From contig NZ_BMUA01000003.1 in the NCBI RefSeq assembly GCF_014649955.1, positions 158,400-222,399 on the forward strand: 64,000 nt of DNA, written 5' to 3'. Positions within the stretch are counted from its first letter, which is position 1. Each line of letters starts with the position of its first letter. Source of the DNA: Streptomyces violascens (GTDB lineage: Bacteria; Actinomycetota; Actinomycetes; Streptomycetales; Streptomycetaceae). Below, piece by piece: positions 18,070 through 26,962 of this stretch. The notes beneath the pieces were generated by a model. That model saw nothing but the letters and a program-made list of their open reading frames with translations, was not told the DNA's origin and did no database searches. Position numbers and translations under genes: made by a program.

Positions 18070-18948
18070 TTACGATAGTCCTTTACCTGCCGCGGGGCCC
18101 TGGCGTGCCGCATTCTTTGCCGCCACCACCGCGTCGAAGACCTCGCGCTTGGGTAGACCCGTCTCGACGGCGACGGCCGCGATGGCCTCCTTGCGCCGCT
18201 CCCCCGCCTCTTCCCGGACCTGCACGCGCCTGACCAGCTCGGCTTCGTCCAGATCGGCGGGGCCCGTCTCGGGCGCGCCCTCGACCACGATCGTGATCTC
18301 GCCGCGCACGCCCTCGGCCGCCCACTGGGCCAGGTCCTCGAGCGGGCCGCGCTTGACCTCCTCGTACGTCTTGGTCAGCTCCCTGCACACCGCCGCGCGC
18401 CGCCCGGCGCCGAACACCTCGGCCATCGCGGCCAGGGTGTCGTCGAGCCGGTGCGGGGCCTCGAAGTAGACCAGCGTGCGCCGCTCGTCGGCGACCTCGC
18501 GAAGCCTGCCCAGGCGCTCGCCGGCCTTGCGGGGCAGGAACCCCTCGAAGCAGAAGCGGTCCACGGGAAGCCCGGACAGGGCGAGGGCGGTGAGCACCGC
18601 CGAGGGGCCCGGCACGGCCGTGACCTTGATGTCCTTCTCGACGCAGGCCGCGACCAGGCGGTACCCGGGGTCGGAGACCGACGGCATGCCCGCATCCGTG
18701 ACGAGCAGCACCCGGGCGCCGCCTTCGAGGGCCTCGACCAGTTCGGGGGTGCGCGCGGACTCGTTGCCCTCGAAGTAGGAGACGACCCGGCCCTGGGTGT
18801 GCACGCCGAGCGCCTGGGTCAGCCGGCGCAGCCGCCGGGTGTCCTCGGCGGCGACGACGTCGGCCCGCTCCAGTTCGGCGGCGAGCCGGGGCGGGGCGTC
18901 CGCGGTGTCGCCGATGGGGGTGCCTGCGAGTACGAGAGTTCCGGTCAC
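18070..18948 (-). CDS. rsmI: 16S rRNA 2'-O-ribose C1402 methyltransferase RsmI
   Basis: RsmI methylates the ribose of C1402 in 16S rRNA using SAM. Visible tetrapyrrole-methylase family motifs: TLVLAGTPIGDTAD at the N-terminus, AEDTRRLRRL, SYFEGNE, LLVTDAGMPSVSDPGYRL and VPGPSAVLTALALSGLP. I prefer the GTG at 18948 (VTGTLVLAG) because CGAGGA is well spaced before it; an ATG at 18957 is in frame but touches that site. It diverges from pmt with about 85 bp between. Confidence 0.94.
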   Translation of the reverse strand: MTGTLVLAGTPIGDTADAPPRLAAELERADVVAAEDTRRLRRLTQALGVHTQGRVVSYFEGNESARTPELVEALEGGARVLLVTDAGMPSVSDPGYRLVAACVEKDIKVTAVPGPSAVLTALALSGLPVDRFCFEGFLPRKAGERLGRLREVADERRTLVYFEAPHRLDDTLAAMAEVFGAGRRAAVCRELTKTYEEVKRGPLEDLAQWAAEGVRGEITIVVEGAPETGPADLDEAELVRRVQVREEAGERRKEAIAAVAVETGLPKREVFDAVVAAKNAARQGPAAGKGLS

Positions 18949-19033
18949 ACGAACCATCCTCGCAGCCCGGCGGCGCCCGGGCCGCCGGGCCCGGCCACGG
19001 GACTCGCACAGCCCGGTTCCCTACGATGGCGCG

Positions 19034-20809
19034 GTGACCAGTACTGCGCCACAGACCCTGCCGGGCCACGAAGCCGGGGACGAGCCGCCCTCCTGGCCGC
19101 ACCGCATGCGCCGGTTCGGCCATGTCGTGCGGCCGAGAACCGGGCTGCGCGAGCGTCTGGTGCCTCCGTTCACCCGGCCCTCGGGGCAGCTGTGGACGGT
19201 GCTCGGCATCTCCCCGCTGTGGGCGGCGCGCCTCGTGCGCTGGTCGGCGTGGGCGGGGCCGCTCCTGGTGACGCTGGTCGCGGGGCTCATGCGGTTCTGG
19301 CACCTGGGCGCCCCGCACGCGGTGATATTCGACGAGACGTACTACGCCAAGGACGCCTGGGCGCTCATCAACCACGGCTACGAGGGCGACTGGCCGAAAG
19401 ACATCGACAAGTCGATCCTCGCCAACCCCGATCTGATCTCGGTGCCGACCGCGCCCGGCTATGTGGTGCACCCGCCGGTCGGCAAGTACCTGATCGGCAT
19501 CGGCGAGAAGATGTTCGGCTTCACGCCGTTCGGCTGGCGCTTCATGGTCGCCGTGCTCGGCACCCTGTCGGTGCTGCTGATCTGCCGGATCGGGCGGCGG
19601 CTCTTCCGCTCGACGTTCCTGGGATGCCTGGCGGGCGCGCTGCTCGCGGTCGACGGGCTGCACTTCGTGATGAGCCGCACCGCGCTGCTCGACACGGTCC
19701 TGATGTTCTTCGTGGTGGCCGCCTTCGGCTGCCTCCTGGTCGACCGCGACCGTACGAGGGCGAAACTCGCGGCCGCGCTGCCCGAGGGCGAGGACGGTCG
19801 GCTGCGCCCGGACGCGGAGATCGCGGCGACCTTGAGGTTCGGCCGGCGGCCGTGGCGGATCGGCGCCGGGCTCATGCTCGGCCTGGCCTGCGGCACCAAG
19901 TGGAACGGCCTCTACATCCTGGTCTTCTTCTGCGTCATGGCCGTCCTGTGGGACGTGGGCGCCCGGCGCACGGCGGGGGCGGTCACCCCCTACCGGGCGG
20001 TCCTGCGCCGGGACGCGTTCTGGGCGTTCCTCTCCACGGTGCCGGTCGCGATCGCCACGTACATGGCGTCGTGGACGGGCTGGTTCGTCACCGACAAGGG
20101 GTACGGGCGGCACTGGGCGGACGGCCGCGCGGGCCTGTCCCCCGACCACATCAAGCTGCCGGTCATCGGCACCATCAACCACCTGCCGCAGTTCGACCTG
20201 AGCTGGGTGCCGGCCTCGCTGCGCAGCTTCTGGCACTACGAGACCGAGGTCTACAGCTTCCACGTCGGCCTCACCGAGGGCCACACCTACCAGTCGAACC
20301 CGTGGAGCTGGCTGGTCCTCGGCCGGCCCGTCTCCTACTACTACGAGAGCCCCTCCCCCGGCACCCAGGGCTGCCCCACCGGCACGAGCGGCAAGTGCGC
20401 CGCCGAGGTCCTCGCGCTCGGCACCCCGCTCCTTTGGTGGGCCGCCTGCTTCGCGCTCCTGTACGTCCTGTGGCGCTGGTTCTTCCGGCGCGACTGGCGG
20501 GCCGGCGCGATCGCGTGCGGCATCGCGGCCGGGTACCTGCCCTGGTTCATGTACCAGGAGCGGACGATCTTCTTCTTCTACGCGGTCGTGTTCGTGCCGT
20601 TCCTGTGTCTGGCCGTGGCGATGATGATCGGCGCGATCATCGGGCCCCCGGGCTCGGAGGAGCGGCGGCGCGCGGTGGGGGCGATCGGGGCGGGCGTGCT
20701 CGTCCTGCTGATCGTGTGGAACTTCGTGTACTTCTGGCCGATCTACACCGGCACGGCCATCCCGCTCGACTCCTGGCGCAGCCGGATGTGGCTGGACAGC
20801 TGGGTGTGA
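19034..20809 (+). CDS. pmt: protein O-mannosyltransferase Pmt (dolichyl-phosphate-mannose type)
   Basis: A 591-residue polytopic GT-C glycosyltransferase that mannosylates exported proteins from a polyprenyl-phosphate-mannose donor. The catalytic acidic motif FDETYYAKDAW and the VHPPVGKYLIGIGE segment match the PMT family, followed by about 10 hydrophobic helices (for example MLGLACGTKWNGLYI). In Streptomyces, Pmt modifies envelope proteins and the phage phiC31 receptor and affects antibiotic sensitivity. The GTG at 19034 (VTSTAPQTLPGHEAG) is chosen; the upstream ORF extension has no family character. An envelope-modification role fits the neighbouring penicillin-binding protein. Confidence 0.93.
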   Translation: MTSTAPQTLPGHEAGDEPPSWPHRMRRFGHVVRPRTGLRERLVPPFTRPSGQLWTVLGISPLWAARLVRWSAWAGPLLVTLVAGLMRFWHLGAPHAVIFDETYYAKDAWALINHGYEGDWPKDIDKSILANPDLISVPTAPGYVVHPPVGKYLIGIGEKMFGFTPFGWRFMVAVLGTLSVLLICRIGRRLFRSTFLGCLAGALLAVDGLHFVMSRTALLDTVLMFFVVAAFGCLLVDRDRTRAKLAAALPEGEDGRLRPDAEIAATLRFGRRPWRIGAGLMLGLACGTKWNGLYILVFFCVMAVLWDVGARRTAGAVTPYRAVLRRDAFWAFLSTVPVAIATYMASWTGWFVTDKGYGRHWADGRAGLSPDHIKLPVIGTINHLPQFDLSWVPASLRSFWHYETEVYSFHVGLTEGHTYQSNPWSWLVLGRPVSYYYESPSPGTQGCPTGTSGKCAAEVLALGTPLLWWAACFALLYVLWRWFFRRDWRAGAIACGIAAGYLPWFMYQERTIFFFYAVVFVPFLCLAVAMMIGAIIGPPGSEERRRAVGAIGAGVLVLLIVWNFVYFWPIYTGTAIPLDSWRSRMWLDSWV

Positions 20810-20886
20810 TGCCGGTCGCGTTCCGGTAACCGTTCGACAACTCAGAGCACCACTGTCACTGCCGTCCCGTAGAGTCGCCCCCAAGT

Positions 20887-20912
20887 AACCCCTTGAACAC
20901 GTTCAAGGGGTT
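20887..20912. promoter_or_regulatory. perfect 26-nt palindrome before the PBP gene
   Basis: Arms AACCCCTTGAAC and GTTCAAGGGGTT with a 2-nt centre, 30 bp upstream of the PBP start and 77 bp after pmt. It could be an operator for the PBP gene or a short hairpin terminator for pmt. It is not a LexA box, since the spacer between GAAC and GTTC is 2 instead of 4. Confidence 0.65.
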
Positions 20913-20942
20913 CGGGGGACTCCTGGGGAGGGGAACTGCGGG

Positions 20943-22568
20943 ATGCGCAGTGGAGCGAAGGTCGCCATCGCGGGCGGGGTGTTCGTCGTGGCCGCCGGAG
21001 GCGTGGCGTTCGGGGCGTACGAGATGGTGGGCGGGGGCGACGGCAAGAGCTCCGGCGGTACACACACGCAGGGCGCGCCCGCGCGCACCGGGCCGCCGGT
21101 CGAGGACGAGATCAAGGAGACCTCCACCGGCTTCTTCCAGGCCTGGGCGAAAGGCGACGCGGCGGGGGCCGCCGCCCTGACCAACAACCAGCAGGGCGCC
21201 TCGGCCGCGCTGACCGGCTTCCGCGACCAGGCGCACATCACGAACGTGGTGGTCACGCCGGGCGCACCGAACGGGCCGGTCGTCCCGTACACGGTCAAGG
21301 CCGACGTCTCCTACGAGGGAAAGACGGCCCCGCTGTCCTACGCCTCCCAACTCACCGTCGTACGCGGCCAGTCCACGCACAAGGCGCTGGTCGACTGGCA
21401 GCCCTCCGTGCTGCACCCGCAGCTGAAGACGGGCGATCGCCTGGTGACCGACAAGGCGCAGAACCCCGAGATCCAGGCCGTCGACTACAAGGACCGCCCG
21501 CTGACCAAGGAGCAGTACCCCTCGCTGGGGGCGATCCTGGACGGCCTTCGCGAGAAGTACGGCGCCAAGGTGGACGGCACGCCGGGCATCGAGCTCCAGA
21601 TCCAGGGCAACTCCGCCCCGGCCCGCACGCTGATCACCCTGCGGAAGGGCACGCCGGGCAAGCTGAAGACGACCCTGGACGCGGACGTGCAGGCGGCCGC
21701 CGAGAAGGCCGTGAAGCGGTTCGGGGAGTCGTCGGTGGTGGCCGTCAAGCCCAGCACCGGCGAGATCCGCGCGGTCGCGGACAACCGCAACGACAAGTTC
21801 CCGGCCTCGCTCCAGGGCCGGGTCGCGCCCGGCTCGACGATGAAGATCGTCACCTCGGCGATGCTGATCGAGAAGGGCAAGGCGTCCCCGGACAAGCCGG
21901 CCGAATGCCCGGCGGACGCGATGTGGCAGGGGGTCACCTTCCACAACCTCAACAACTTCTCGATGGACGGCCAGCCCTTCTCCAAGAGCTTCGCCCGGTC
22001 CTGCAACACCGCCTTCATCAAGCTCGTCGACGACGTGAACGACGACGGGGCGCTGGGGCGGGTGGCGGCCAACTACTTCGGCATCGGCCAGGACTGGAAG
22101 GTCGGCGTGCCCTCCTTCGACGGCAGCGTGCCCGCGTCGGCGGGTGCCGAGACGGCGGCCGCGTACATCGGGCAGGGCAAGGTGCAGATGAGCCCGCTCG
22201 ACATGGCGTCCATCGCGGCGACCGCGAAGTCGGGCCACTTCCGCCAGCCGGTGATCGTGCCGCAGTCCCTGGACGGCCGTCAGCTCGCCCAGGCCGACCC
22301 GCTGCCCTCGGGCATCGCCGGACAGCTGCGCCAGTTGATGCACATCACCGCCACCGCCTCGTACGGGACGGCGACCGAGGCCATGGCGGGCGTCGACGGC
22401 GACAAGGGCGCCAAGACCGGCTCCGCGGAGAAGGACGGCCAGAACAAGTCGGACAGCTGGTTCACCGGCTACAGCGACGACCTGGCGGCCGCCGCCCTGG
22501 TGCAGTCCGGCGGGCACGGCGGGGACGCGGCCGGGCCCATCGTGGCGCAGGTCCTGCGCGCGGGCTGA
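20943..22568 (+). CDS. class B penicillin-binding protein (MecA_N plus transpeptidase)
   Basis: A 541-residue membrane-anchored transpeptidase for peptidoglycan cross-linking. It has an N-terminal anchor helix (VAIAGGVFVVAAGGVAFGAY), an NTF2-like MecA_N domain from about residue 57 (ETSTGFFQAWAKGDAAGAAA), and a C-terminal penicillin-binding domain. The catalytic motifs are all present: SxxK in APGSTMKIVTS, SxN in FARSCNTAF and KTG in GAKTGSAEKDG. The canonical PBP dimer domain is short or absent. ATG follows GGGGAGGGGAACTGCGGG. Such PBPs near SsgA-like genes are linked to sporulation-stage wall growth in Streptomyces, which is inference here. Confidence 0.93.
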   Translation: MRSGAKVAIAGGVFVVAAGGVAFGAYEMVGGGDGKSSGGTHTQGAPARTGPPVEDEIKETSTGFFQAWAKGDAAGAAALTNNQQGASAALTGFRDQAHITNVVVTPGAPNGPVVPYTVKADVSYEGKTAPLSYASQLTVVRGQSTHKALVDWQPSVLHPQLKTGDRLVTDKAQNPEIQAVDYKDRPLTKEQYPSLGAILDGLREKYGAKVDGTPGIELQIQGNSAPARTLITLRKGTPGKLKTTLDADVQAAAEKAVKRFGESSVVAVKPSTGEIRAVADNRNDKFPASLQGRVAPGSTMKIVTSAMLIEKGKASPDKPAECPADAMWQGVTFHNLNNFSMDGQPFSKSFARSCNTAFIKLVDDVNDDGALGRVAANYFGIGQDWKVGVPSFDGSVPASAGAETAAAYIGQGKVQMSPLDMASIAATAKSGHFRQPVIVPQSLDGRQLAQADPLPSGIAGQLRQLMHITATASYGTATEAMAGVDGDKGAKTGSAEKDGQNKSDSWFTGYSDDLAAAALVQSGGHGGDAAGPIVAQVLRAG

Positions 22569-22644
22569 GGCCCTTTCGCAGCTCTGTGACCGGGCTGTGA
22601 AACCCCCTCGCACGGCCCGTACACCCACCAGTAGCGTGCGGGCC

Positions 22645-23130
22645 ATGAGCTCAAAGGAATCCCCCGCCCACCCCCGGTTCGCCGAGGCGCTGCGCACCCT
22701 CGGCCTCGACGTCGAGGTGCGCCGCTTCCCCGACGCCACACGCACCGCGGCCGAGGCGGCCGCCGCCATCGGCTGCGATGTGGGCGAGATCGTCAAGTCG
22801 CTGGTCTTCGCGGCGGACGGGGTGCCCGTGCTCGTCCTCATGGACGGCTCCTCGCGCGTCGATGTGGAGCTGGTACGACGGGAGCTGGGGGCCGGGGAGG
22901 TCAAGCGGGCGAACGCGGATCTCGTCCGCGAGACCACCGGGTACGCGATCGGCGGGGTCCCGCCGTTCGGGCACCTCACCCGCACCCGGGTGCTCGCCGA
23001 CCGGGGGCTGCTCGACCACCCCGTGGTGTGGGCGGCGGCGGGCACCCCGCACACCGTCTTCCCGCTCGACCCGAAGACGCTGATCGCGCACGCGGGCGGC
23101 ACCCTCGTCGACGTGGCCGAGCAGAAGTGA
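22645..23130 (+). CDS. YbaK/EbsC-family aminoacyl-tRNA deacylase
   Basis: A 161-residue YbaK/ProX-type editing domain. Typical segments are AAAIGCDVGEIVKSLVF with the conserved Lys, GAGEVKRANADLV, GYAIGGVPPFGH (GGxxPxGH) and AAGTPHTVFPLDP. Family members hydrolyse mischarged Cys-tRNA(Pro) or Ala-tRNA(Pro). The ATG at 22645 (MSSKESPAHPRF) starts the domain. The end overlaps the following EamA gene by GTGA, so the two are coupled. Confidence 0.92.
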   Translation: MSSKESPAHPRFAEALRTLGLDVEVRRFPDATRTAAEAAAAIGCDVGEIVKSLVFAADGVPVLVLMDGSSRVDVELVRRELGAGEVKRANADLVRETTGYAIGGVPPFGHLTRTRVLADRGLLDHPVVWAAAGTPHTVFPLDPKTLIAHAGGTLVDVAEQK

Positions 23131-23972
23131 CGCTGACCGTCACGTGCGCGGTGCTGCTCGCGGCCCTCACGCACGCCAGCTGGAACGCGCTGGCCCACCA
23201 CCTCAAGGACCAGCTGCTCTCCTTCACCCTGATCTCGGGCGGCGGCGCGCTGATCGGACTGCTCGCGCTGCCGTTCGTGCCGCTGCCGCACGCCGGGGCC
23301 TGGCCGTATCTGCTGGTCTCGGCGGCGCTGCACGTCGCGTACATGCTGCTGCTCATGCGGTCGTTCACACTGGGCGACTTCGGGCAGATGTATCCGATCG
23401 CGCGCGGCACGGCCCCGCTGGTGGTGACCGTGCTCGCCGCCGTCTTCGTGCACGAGATGCCGGGCGCCTGGCAGACGGCGGGCGTGGCGGTGGCCTGCGC
23501 GGGTCTGGTCGGGGTCGCGCTGTGGGGCCTGCGCGGCTCGCGGCCCGACTGGCCGGCCATCCTCGCGGCGCTCGCCACCGGCCTCACGATCGCCGGGTAC
23601 ACGGTCGTCGACGGCATGGGCGTGCGCGCCTCGGGCTCCTCGTTCGGCTACATCGCCTGGCTGATGCTCCTGGAGGGCCTGGCCATTCCCGCTTACGCCG
23701 TGTACCGCCGGCGCTCTCGACTGGCCGCGGAACTAGGCCCGTTCGCCGCTCGCGGGCTCCTTGGCGCGGCGCTCTCGGTCACCGCGTACGGGCTCGTCCT
23801 GTGGGCGCAGACCAGGGCGCCGCTCGCCCCGATCGCGGCGCTGCGCGAATCGTCGATCATCGTGGGCGCGGCGATCGGCGCGGTCTTCTTCAAGGAGCGC
23901 TTCGGCGCACCCCGGATCGCCGCGGCGGGCCTCCTGGTGGTGGGCATCGGCCTGATGCTGCGGGCGGGGTGA
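23127..23972 (+). CDS. EamA/DMT-family transporter
   Basis: A 281-residue membrane protein with about ten hydrophobic helices and the duplicated EamA fold (first repeat LTHASWNALAHHLKDQ, second from about residue 145). Typical end: AAIGAVFFKERFGAPRIAAAGLLVV. Substrate unknown; such proteins export amino acids or metabolites. GTG start at 23127 overlaps the YbaK-like stop. Confidence 0.9.
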   Translation: MTLTVTCAVLLAALTHASWNALAHHLKDQLLSFTLISGGGALIGLLALPFVPLPHAGAWPYLLVSAALHVAYMLLLMRSFTLGDFGQMYPIARGTAPLVVTVLAAVFVHEMPGAWQTAGVAVACAGLVGVALWGLRGSRPDWPAILAALATGLTIAGYTVVDGMGVRASGSSFGYIAWLMLLEGLAIPAYAVYRRRSRLAAELGPFAARGLLGAALSVTAYGLVLWAQTRAPLAPIAALRESSIIVGAAIGAVFFKERFGAPRIAAAGLLVVGIGLMLRAG

Positions 23973-24000
23973 GCCACACCGGCGCCCGCGGCCAGGGGCA

Positions 24001-24795
24001 TCACTCCCCGCGGGCCGCCCGCTGGAGGCCGGTGTTGACGGCGAGGAGGCCGCCGTCGACGCGCAGGGTGGTGCCGGTGATCCAGGACGCGTCGGCCGAG
24101 GCGAGGAAGGCGACGGCCGCCGCGATGTCCTCGGGCTCGCCGACCCGGCCCAGCGGGTACATCCTCGCCATCCGCTCCAGCTGGGCCTCGCGGCCGTCCC
24201 AGGTGGGGGTGTGGACGGTGCCGGGCTCGACGAGGTTGACCCGCACCCCGCGCGGCGCGGCGTCCCCGGCGAGCGTACGGGTCAGCGAGGCGAGGCCCGC
24301 CTTGGCGGCGCTGTAGGCGTGGTTGCCGAAGTCCTGCTCGCCGTTGACCGAGCCGATGCCGACGATCGCACCCCGGCCGGACTCGGCGAGGTGCGGCAGG
24401 GCGGCGCGGGCGCAGCGGAAGGCGCCGGTGAGGCTGATGTCGAGGTCGCGGGCCCAGCTCTCGTCGTCCTGGTCCTCGAAGCGGGCGGCGTCCGGGCTGC
24501 AGGAGTAGGCGTTGTTGACCAGGACGTCGAGCCGGCCGAACTCCTCGACGGCGAAGGCGACCGCGGCCTCCACCGAGGCCCGGTCGGACACGTCGCAGTG
24601 CCGGGCGACGGCACCCTTCAGTTCGGCGGCCACGGCTTCGGCCCGCGCCGACTCGACGTCGGTGACGAGGACTTGGGCCCCCTCGGCGGCCAGCCGACGC
24701 GCGGTGGCGGCTCCGATGCCGCGCCCAGCGCCGGTGATCAATACCGCGTGTCCGTCGAAGCGTGTTGCCCGGATGGTCTTCTGAGGATGCGTCAT
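24001..24795 (-). CDS. short-chain dehydrogenase/reductase (classical SDR)
   Basis: A 264-residue NAD(P)-dependent oxidoreductase. Motifs: cofactor-binding LITGAGRGIGAATA, an acidic residue after beta-2 (VTDVES) suggesting NAD(H), structural NNAYS, catalytic Ser in GIGSVNG and the YSAAK catalytic pair. Substrate not evident. The ATG start overlaps the stop of the upstream serine hydrolase (ATGA), suggesting a two-gene operon. Confidence 0.93.
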   Translation of the reverse strand: MTHPQKTIRATRFDGHAVLITGAGRGIGAATARRLAAEGAQVLVTDVESARAEAVAAELKGAVARHCDVSDRASVEAAVAFAVEEFGRLDVLVNNAYSCSPDAARFEDQDDESWARDLDISLTGAFRCARAALPHLAESGRGAIVGIGSVNGEQDFGNHAYSAAKAGLASLTRTLAGDAAPRGVRVNLVEPGTVHTPTWDGREAQLERMARMYPLGRVGEPEDIAAAVAFLASADASWITGTTLRVDGGLLAVNTGLQRAARGE

Positions 24796-25952
24796 ACGGT
24801 CGAACGTAGTGCCCGCACCAGGGCCTGGGCACGAGGATCGGCGGTAACCGACCTGGCCATCCCGTTGGTGACGTAGCCGAAGGCGATGCCCGACTCGGGG
24901 TCGGCGAAGCCGAGTGGGCCGCCGCGCCCCGGGTGGCCGAAGGATCCGGCGCCGAGCAGCGGCGAGGCGCTGCCGTGCAGCATGTGGCCGAGGCCGAAGC
25001 GGGTGTTCACGACCAGCGTGCGGTCCGGGCCCGCGCTCTCCTCGGTCCGGGCCAGGGTGAGCGTGGCGGGCGCGAACAGCCGTGCCGCGCCGTCGACTTC
25101 GCCGATCAGGGCGGCGTAGAAACGGGCAAGGGAACGGGCGGTGGCGATGCCCGTGGACCCGGCCAGCCCGGCGGCCCGGTACACCGGGTCGTTCTCGTCC
25201 GGGGCGGGATCGATGGCGCCGAAGGCGCGGCGGGTGGGCGAGGCGGGGTCGGCGTAGGCCTCAGCGACGGCCCTCTTGGGGCGGGCCCGCAGCGCGCCGG
25301 GCACCTCGGGGGCCTCGATCCGGGCGACCCGGCCCGCCCGGTGGGCCTGTTCGGGCGGCAGGCCGACCCACAGGTCCAGGCCGAGCGGGGCCGCTATCTC
25401 CTCGGCGATCCAGCGGCCGATGGTGCGGCCCGTGACGCGGAGGACCAGCTCGCCGATCAGCCAGCTGAAGGTGTGCGGGTGGTAGCCGTGCGTGGTGCCG
25501 GGCTCCCAGGCCGGTGGCTGCGCGGCGACGGCGGCCGGTCCGCTCTCGCCGTCGGCCGCTTCGGCGAGGGTGAGCGGGTGGTCCAGGGCGGGCACCCCGG
25601 CGCGGTGCGACAGGAGGTGCCGTACGAGGGTGCGCTCCTTGCCGGCCGCCTTGAACTCGGGCCAGTACGTCGACACCGGGGCGTCCAGGTCCAGTCGGCC
25701 GCGCTGGTGCAGGAGGAGGGGGACGGCGGCGGCCACGCCCTTGGTGGCCGAGCGGACCATCTGGGCGGTGTCCGGCGCCCAGGGGGCGGTGCCGTCCGCG
25801 TCCTTGGTGCCGGCCCACACGTCGACGACCTTGCGGCCGTGCCGGTACACGGCGACTGCCGCGCCGCGCTCGCCCCGCTGCTCGAAGTTCCGCACGAAGG
25901 CGTCCTTCACGGGCTCGTAGCCCGGTGCTACGGCGCCCTGTACGTCGACCAC
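24792..25952 (-). CDS. serine hydrolase, beta-lactamase (class C/EstB-like) family
   Basis: A 386-residue soluble esterase/beta-lactamase-fold protein. The nucleophile motif SxxK is in QMVRSATKGVAAAVPLLL; downstream a Tyr motif region (PGTTHGYHPHTFSWLIGELV) and a C-terminal FGHPGRGGPLGFADP (HxG) complete the typical site. There is no signal peptide, so esterase activity is more likely than antibiotic resistance. GTG at 25952 with GGGAG upstream is preferred over the longer ORF. Coupled to the downstream SDR. Confidence 0.9.
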   Translation of the reverse strand: MVDVQGAVAPGYEPVKDAFVRNFEQRGERGAAVAVYRHGRKVVDVWAGTKDADGTAPWAPDTAQMVRSATKGVAAAVPLLLHQRGRLDLDAPVSTYWPEFKAAGKERTLVRHLLSHRAGVPALDHPLTLAEAADGESGPAAVAAQPPAWEPGTTHGYHPHTFSWLIGELVLRVTGRTIGRWIAEEIAAPLGLDLWVGLPPEQAHRAGRVARIEAPEVPGALRARPKRAVAEAYADPASPTRRAFGAIDPAPDENDPVYRAAGLAGSTGIATARSLARFYAALIGEVDGAARLFAPATLTLARTEESAGPDRTLVVNTRFGLGHMLHGSASPLLGAGSFGHPGRGGPLGFADPESGIAFGYVTNGMARSVTADPRAQALVRALRSTV

Positions 25953-26060
25953 GATCGCTCCCCATTCTTGCTGGGCGCCTCGGTGGTGCCCCCTGTCCAT
26001 GGTGCCTGATGGGGTGGGCGGGGCCGGAGCGGGCGGGGTCGCGGCCGGAGCGGGTGCACT

Positions 26061-26145
26061 GGGGCTCCGCCCCAGACCCCGAAATGCTCCGGTGCTGGCC
26101 GGCGCCGACCCTGCCAGGGGCGCGGGGAACTGCGCGACGGGCCTC
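26061..26145 (-). repeat. dispersed 3'-end repeat, copy 3 (short)
   Basis: On the minus strand it reads GCGCAGTTCCCCGCGCCCC (core 26117-26145), a spacer, then the exact 20-mer GGGGTCTGGGGCGGAGCCCC (26061-26080). The GTCCGGCGTTTGAGG middle module of copies 2 and 4 is missing. It follows the cbiO stop codon directly in sense orientation. Confidence 0.75.
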
Positions 26146-26174
26146 GCGCACCCCGCGCCCGAAACAACCCGCCC

Positions 26175-26951
26175 CTAGCGGAGCGCCACCGGCGACGACG
26201 GGTCGAAGCCGAACGGGAGTTCAAGGCGATGCGCTCGCATCAGGGCCGCGTCGGACAGGACCTCCGCCGTGGGGCCGTCCGCCGCGATGACTCCCTCGCT
26301 CAGGATCACCGACCTCCCGCACAGCTCCAGCGCATACGGCAGGTCATGGGTCACCATGAGCACCGTCACGTCCAACCCCCGCAAGATGTCGGCCAGTTCG
26401 CGCCGCGACGCCGGGTCCAGGTTGGACGACGGCTCGTCCAGGACCAGGATCTCCGGGGACATGGCGAGGACCGTCGCCACGGCCACCCGGCGGCGCTGCC
26501 CGAAGGACAGGTGGTGCGGAGGCCGGTCCGCGTACTCCGCCATCCCCACCTGGGCCAGGGCGGCCAGCACCCGCTCCTCCAGCTCCGCACCGCGCACGCC
26601 CGACGCCGCCGGGCCGAAGGCGACGTCCTCGCGGACCGTCGGCATGAAGAGCTGGTCGTCGGGATCCTGGAAGACGATGCCCACACGGCGCCGGATCTCC
26701 GCGAGGTTCTCCTTCGCGACCGGAAGACCGGCGACCCTCACCGATCCCGCACCGCCCTCCAGGATGCCGTTGAGGTGGAGGACGAGGGTGGTCTTGCCCG
26801 CGCCGTTGGGGCCGAGCAGCGCGACCCGCTCCCCCCGCGCCACCGCCAGGTCGACGCCGAACAGCGCCTGATGGCCGTCGGGGTAGGCGAAGGCCAGCCC
26901 CGACACTTCCAGGGAGGGGACGTTCACAGCGTTCACAGTTGCCTCAGTCAT
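26175..26951 (-). CDS. cbiO: ECF transporter ATPase CbiO/NikO
   Basis: The ATP-hydrolysing subunit of an energy-coupling-factor Ni/Co importer, 258 residues. Walker A GPNGAGKTTL, Q-loop VFQDPDDQLF, signature LSFGQRRRVAVA (LSxGQ form), Walker B ILVLDEPSSNLD and switch His in VMVTHDL-like sequence are present. The ATG at 26951 (MTEATVNAVNVPSLEVSG) follows AGAGGTACTCCG; the longer ORF is out-of-frame read-through over cbiQ. Last gene of the M/N-Q-O operon, 11 bp after cbiQ. Confidence 0.93.
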   Translation of the reverse strand: MTEATVNAVNVPSLEVSGLAFAYPDGHQALFGVDLAVARGERVALLGPNGAGKTTLVLHLNGILEGGAGSVRVAGLPVAKENLAEIRRRVGIVFQDPDDQLFMPTVREDVAFGPAASGVRGAELEERVLAALAQVGMAEYADRPPHHLSFGQRRRVAVATVLAMSPEILVLDEPSSNLDPASRRELADILRGLDVTVLMVTHDLPYALELCGRSVILSEGVIAADGPTAEVLSDAALMRAHRLELPFGFDPSSPVALR

Positions 26952-26962
26952 CGGAGTACCTC

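Noticed and set aside
20887..20912. LexA/SOS box in the palindrome before the PBP gene
   Set aside because: GAAC and GTTC are separated by 2 bases, not the 4 required.
24792..25952. Class C beta-lactamase resistance gene
   Set aside because: The SxxK fold is present but there is no signal peptide, and it is paired with an SDR; an esterase role is more likely.
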